From NCBI GenBank assembly GCA_964036155.1, contig OZ038423.1:7083249-7147248 (forward strand): a stretch of 64,000 nucleotides of DNA, given 5' to 3'. The number at the start of each line of letters is the position of its first letter. Within the stretch, counting starts at the first letter, position 1. The stretch comes from Diploscapter coronatus (Eukaryota > Nematoda > Chromadorea > Rhabditida > Rhabditidae). Shown piece by piece: positions 61,601-64,000 of this stretch. The translations under genes and the position numbers were made by a program. Below the pieces are notes generated by a model. It saw only the letters and a list, made by a program, of their open reading frames with translations. It was not told the DNA's origin and ran no database searches.

Positions 61601-63281
61601 TCCTTCCACGACTTTAGCATCGAGCCATACAGCCAATCCATATGCCATTGCTTTGGGGCGAAATGGGGGGCCACGTTGTCAATAGGAAGTCCCTCGTGGT
61701 TGCCCATGATCTGTAGGACCGGAACTCCAGGAAAGTAGCTAAATTTATCGTTGTTCGGGGATATCAAGCCCAGGAAAATGCAAGAAGTTAGAGAATAATA
61801 TTTTCTCAAAACAAACAATTAAGTGTTCTAACTGAATATTTATAGAAGACAGTATTTACAACAACAAAAAATAGTCCGATTGAATTGCGTATTCAATCAG
61901 AAGGATCAGAAACGAATTTTATTATCAATATTTACCTCCTCAGACTATCCGATATGTTTTTGATGAATGCCATATGAGACACGTTGTTGTAATTCCAGAC
62001 GTCGTGAGACATTAGATCGCCAGTCACCACGATGTAATCGAGCTGAAAATGAATAACAGCTTGGCTCTCAATGACAATTCCTCATACTTTTCCATTTGTA
62101 GCCACAATATGATCGAGCATATTTGTGAAAAGATAGTAGGGGGCGTCGCAGTTTCCGATCGAGCCCCAATACCCGGCTGGTCGTTTGATCCCTTTCGTCG
62201 TGCCACTGGCAGCATTTCCTGCATTGACTTCCTAATGTAATAAGCTCATTTTCATTTTCGAAATTAATTTTCTCACATTTGGGACGTCCTGCGGCCTGCA
62301 GCACTGCGGAGTGTCGCAGTCAGCTTCGAGTCCTGGTGTGTAATACATATCTAAGTGCAAGTCTGTCAGATGAAGCATGCGAAGAGTTGGTTTTCCTGAC
62401 TGAAAGTCTCCTTTATCAATAAGATTGCTCTTCGATTCATACCGGAACTGGTGTTTTCGGCACAAATGGCGGCGCATTTCCTGGCATAGGTAATAGCCAT
62501 GTTGCAACGAGAGGATCGTAAGGATTTCCACAGTCTAAAATATTAGTCGAATTGAGGATCGCAATTCTATTAAGAACGAATCGATCATCGAATGAAACTG
62601 TCATAGAAGTTGGGTATTCGTAAAATACTCGACAAGAATATGAACTTAGCCATGATAAATTGAAATGAGTTTTGGAAGTAGCATTCTTATTTTTTTTAAC
62701 ATTGTCATAAATTGCATATATTCCATTTCTTACGCTGATTAAAATTTGATACATCTTTAAAATTTCGTCTTCTTTATCTTTATTAATATTTTCATGCTTT
62801 CTGAATAACTAAATAATCACTGACCGTCGATCAAGAGTCCGCATATTTGATTTGGAGTGATGATAATCTGATCTAGAATCCATAGAACTTCATCACGAAA
62901 ATCGCTTATTATGTAGGTGCACACAAAATTGTCCTCAATCTTAAAGGTATCACAGACAATTACGGCCAGATCTCCACTAAATTGTAAGATTTTGTCAGGT
63001 AGATTTAGAAAGCTTCACAAACAGGCATTCTTTTGTCGTTTTATCGCCCCAGCTTTCATGGAGAAGATCGACCAAGAAATTGCATTCAGTACATTCCGAA
63101 CTTTCACTTTTAGATCCTGAAAAGATGCTGTTAAAGTGTCTATTTTTGATATTACATTCCCCAATAAATAATACCTTAGTAGAAATTCAACGGTCTGATT
63201 TAATGGGTTTGATGAAATGATTACAAACAAACTCTCACCTCCGATAAATAAAAGAAGAGCAAACAAAAGCGACAAGTGCAT
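58640..63281 (-). CDS. Acid sphingomyelinase family phosphodiesterase, 601 aa
   Basis: Secreted or lysosomal enzyme splitting sphingomyelin to ceramide and phosphocholine; C. elegans has asm-1, asm-2 and asm-3. Seventeen exons from 63281-63239 to 58749-58640 keep phase. A signal peptide (MHLSLLFALLLFIGG) precedes a saposin-B domain (CTECNFLVDLL ... ICGLLID), then the metallophosphatase: HLTDLHLDMYY, DTPQCCRP, VTGDLMSHDVW, QIMGNHEG, IIAHINGG, GHTHAEQFYATYSDP, FSAPSLTTYS and YRIYTIDGNYPGSS. The metal-binding Asp, Asn and His residues are all present. Odd points: the catalytic-site motif HIPPG of the family reads HINGG; the exon beginning at 60803 is preceded by AC, not AG; and the next intron is nearly all an inverted-repeat element. 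The gene is otherwise intact to its C-terminal Cys-rich tail, so it is called a gene, with pseudogene as the alternative. Confidence 0.9.
59765..60713. mobile_element. TTAA-flanked inverted-repeat element filling a sphingomyelinase intron
   Basis: The left end TTAAGAGTGTATTTGTAAGG and the right end (complement TTAAGAAAGTGTATTTGTAAG) are inverted copies; similarity continues inward for about 240 bp (59765-60010 against 60465-60713), including the block TGCTCGTTAGGTGGTACAAA. Both ends carry TTAA, the target site of piggyBac-type transposons. The interior of about 450 bp has no transposase frame. The element sits inside the intron 59750-60733, with 15 and 20 bp of other sequence at the two sides. 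Confidence 0.82.
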
Positions 63282-64000
63282 CCCGGCCGAATCAGGAAAT
63301 GTGCTACTGCAAAAGCAGCAGAAGCACATGCAAATGATAGATAGGCAGACTGATAAAGCTGGTAGAGTTGATAGACAGACGAAAGAGTGAAGAATGACTG
63401 ATAAGGGGATCGAAGCAAGAATGGAGGATGCTCTATGGCACAAAATACTTTAATAAAATGAATTTGGTCAAGATTTATGGTGTAAAATATCGTGAAGTGT
63501 CTGAAAATAACCAAATCTGATTCATCTAAATCAAGTTTGGGCAATATCATGAACTAGATTTATGAGGTTATTTGTAAGGTAATACTGTTCATAAGAGAAG
63601 TTCTTGTATCTTTATTCTAAATCATTGGTGAAGCCGAATTGATATTTAAAATAGCAGAGCTGGAATATAGATTTTTAAAAAATTTCGGAATCGAAATACT
63701 TCCTCAGCATTTTTCTGAACCGTAGTTGGAACCAGAATGGGCAAAAATTCGCCGGAATCTGAACCGGGATTCCGTCTCGCCCGTCTTCTAAATCTATCCA
63801 ATCCATTTGATATAAATATTTTCAACAAAGCACCGTCATTTGATTATTTATTCCCGATTTTTCTCTTTCAAAACTAACTCTATGACTCATGATGAATAAT
63901 TCGCAAGTTTACTATTCACGAGAATTCGCTCTACGATGTCACTAGCATTGTATATTTTTCATAGGCTAGCTCCAAGCTGGCCAAACACGATGGGGGATCT
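63282..64000. other. Right edge of the window, upstream of the sphingomyelinase gene
   Basis: CT-rich sense-strand leader of the sphingomyelinase gene at 63285-63450, then AT-rich DNA. A minus-strand open block at about 63700-63790 (RRRARRNPGSDSGEFLPILV) has an AG before it but no recognisable partner exon, so it is not called. Confidence 0.35.

Noticed and set aside
63646..63828. Minus-strand frame with RRRARRNPGSDSGEFLPILV at the right edge.
   Set aside because: No start, donor or recognised family, and the sequence context is cut by the window edge.

Overview
The window looks like a gene-dense stretch of a nematode nuclear genome. The reasons are many short spliced introns (most 40-150 bp), a cuticle-type collagen, a chitin-binding Ser-Gly proteoglycan of the CPG eggshell type, and several genes with a 3' splice-site-like AG a few bases before the start ATG and no visible 5' exon, as expected for spliced-leader trans-splicing. 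I could not assign a species. The annotation was built by hand: exons were joined so that reading phase is kept across every junction, and the resulting proteins were compared with families I know. Exon edges should be read as accurate to about 1-2 bases.

Layout from left to right: the 5' part of ero-1 (minus strand, running off the left edge); a 404-residue secreted protein of unknown family (minus) with a 99-residue membrane protein gene nested inside its last intron (plus); rnf-113 spliceosomal zinc finger protein (minus); two weak exons of an unidentified gene; a Fer/Fes-like SH2-tyrosine kinase (minus) head-to-head with a chitin-binding proteoglycan gene (plus); snx-3 (minus) diverging from the mitochondrial ribosomal PPR protein mS39/PTCD3 (plus); an ABHD17/AHO-3 depalmitoylase-type hydrolase (minus) diverging from a gp78/AMFR-type ER ubiquitin ligase (plus); an unrecognised Tyr/Arg-rich 211-residue protein (minus) diverging from a transgelin/calponin (plus); a Scratch-family five-zinc-finger factor (minus); a small multi-pass membrane protein (plus); a cuticle collagen (plus); and an acid sphingomyelinase (minus).

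The genes do not form one pathway. Two neighbours act in the ER (ERO1 oxidase and the gp78-like ligase, far apart), and snx-3 and mS39 share a short divergent promoter. The most unusual content is structural. A 1.15 kb near-palindrome with Tc1/Sleeping-Beauty-like inverted and direct repeats sits in a kinase intron. A TTAA-flanked inverted-repeat element makes up almost all of one sphingomyelinase intron. The preceding sphingomyelinase intron seems to end in AC instead of AG. Three introns look like GC-AG introns. The proteoglycan gene has eight introns all in phase 1. I saw no CRISPR array, operon of bacterial type, rRNA or tRNA gene, and no clearly novel multi-gene system.
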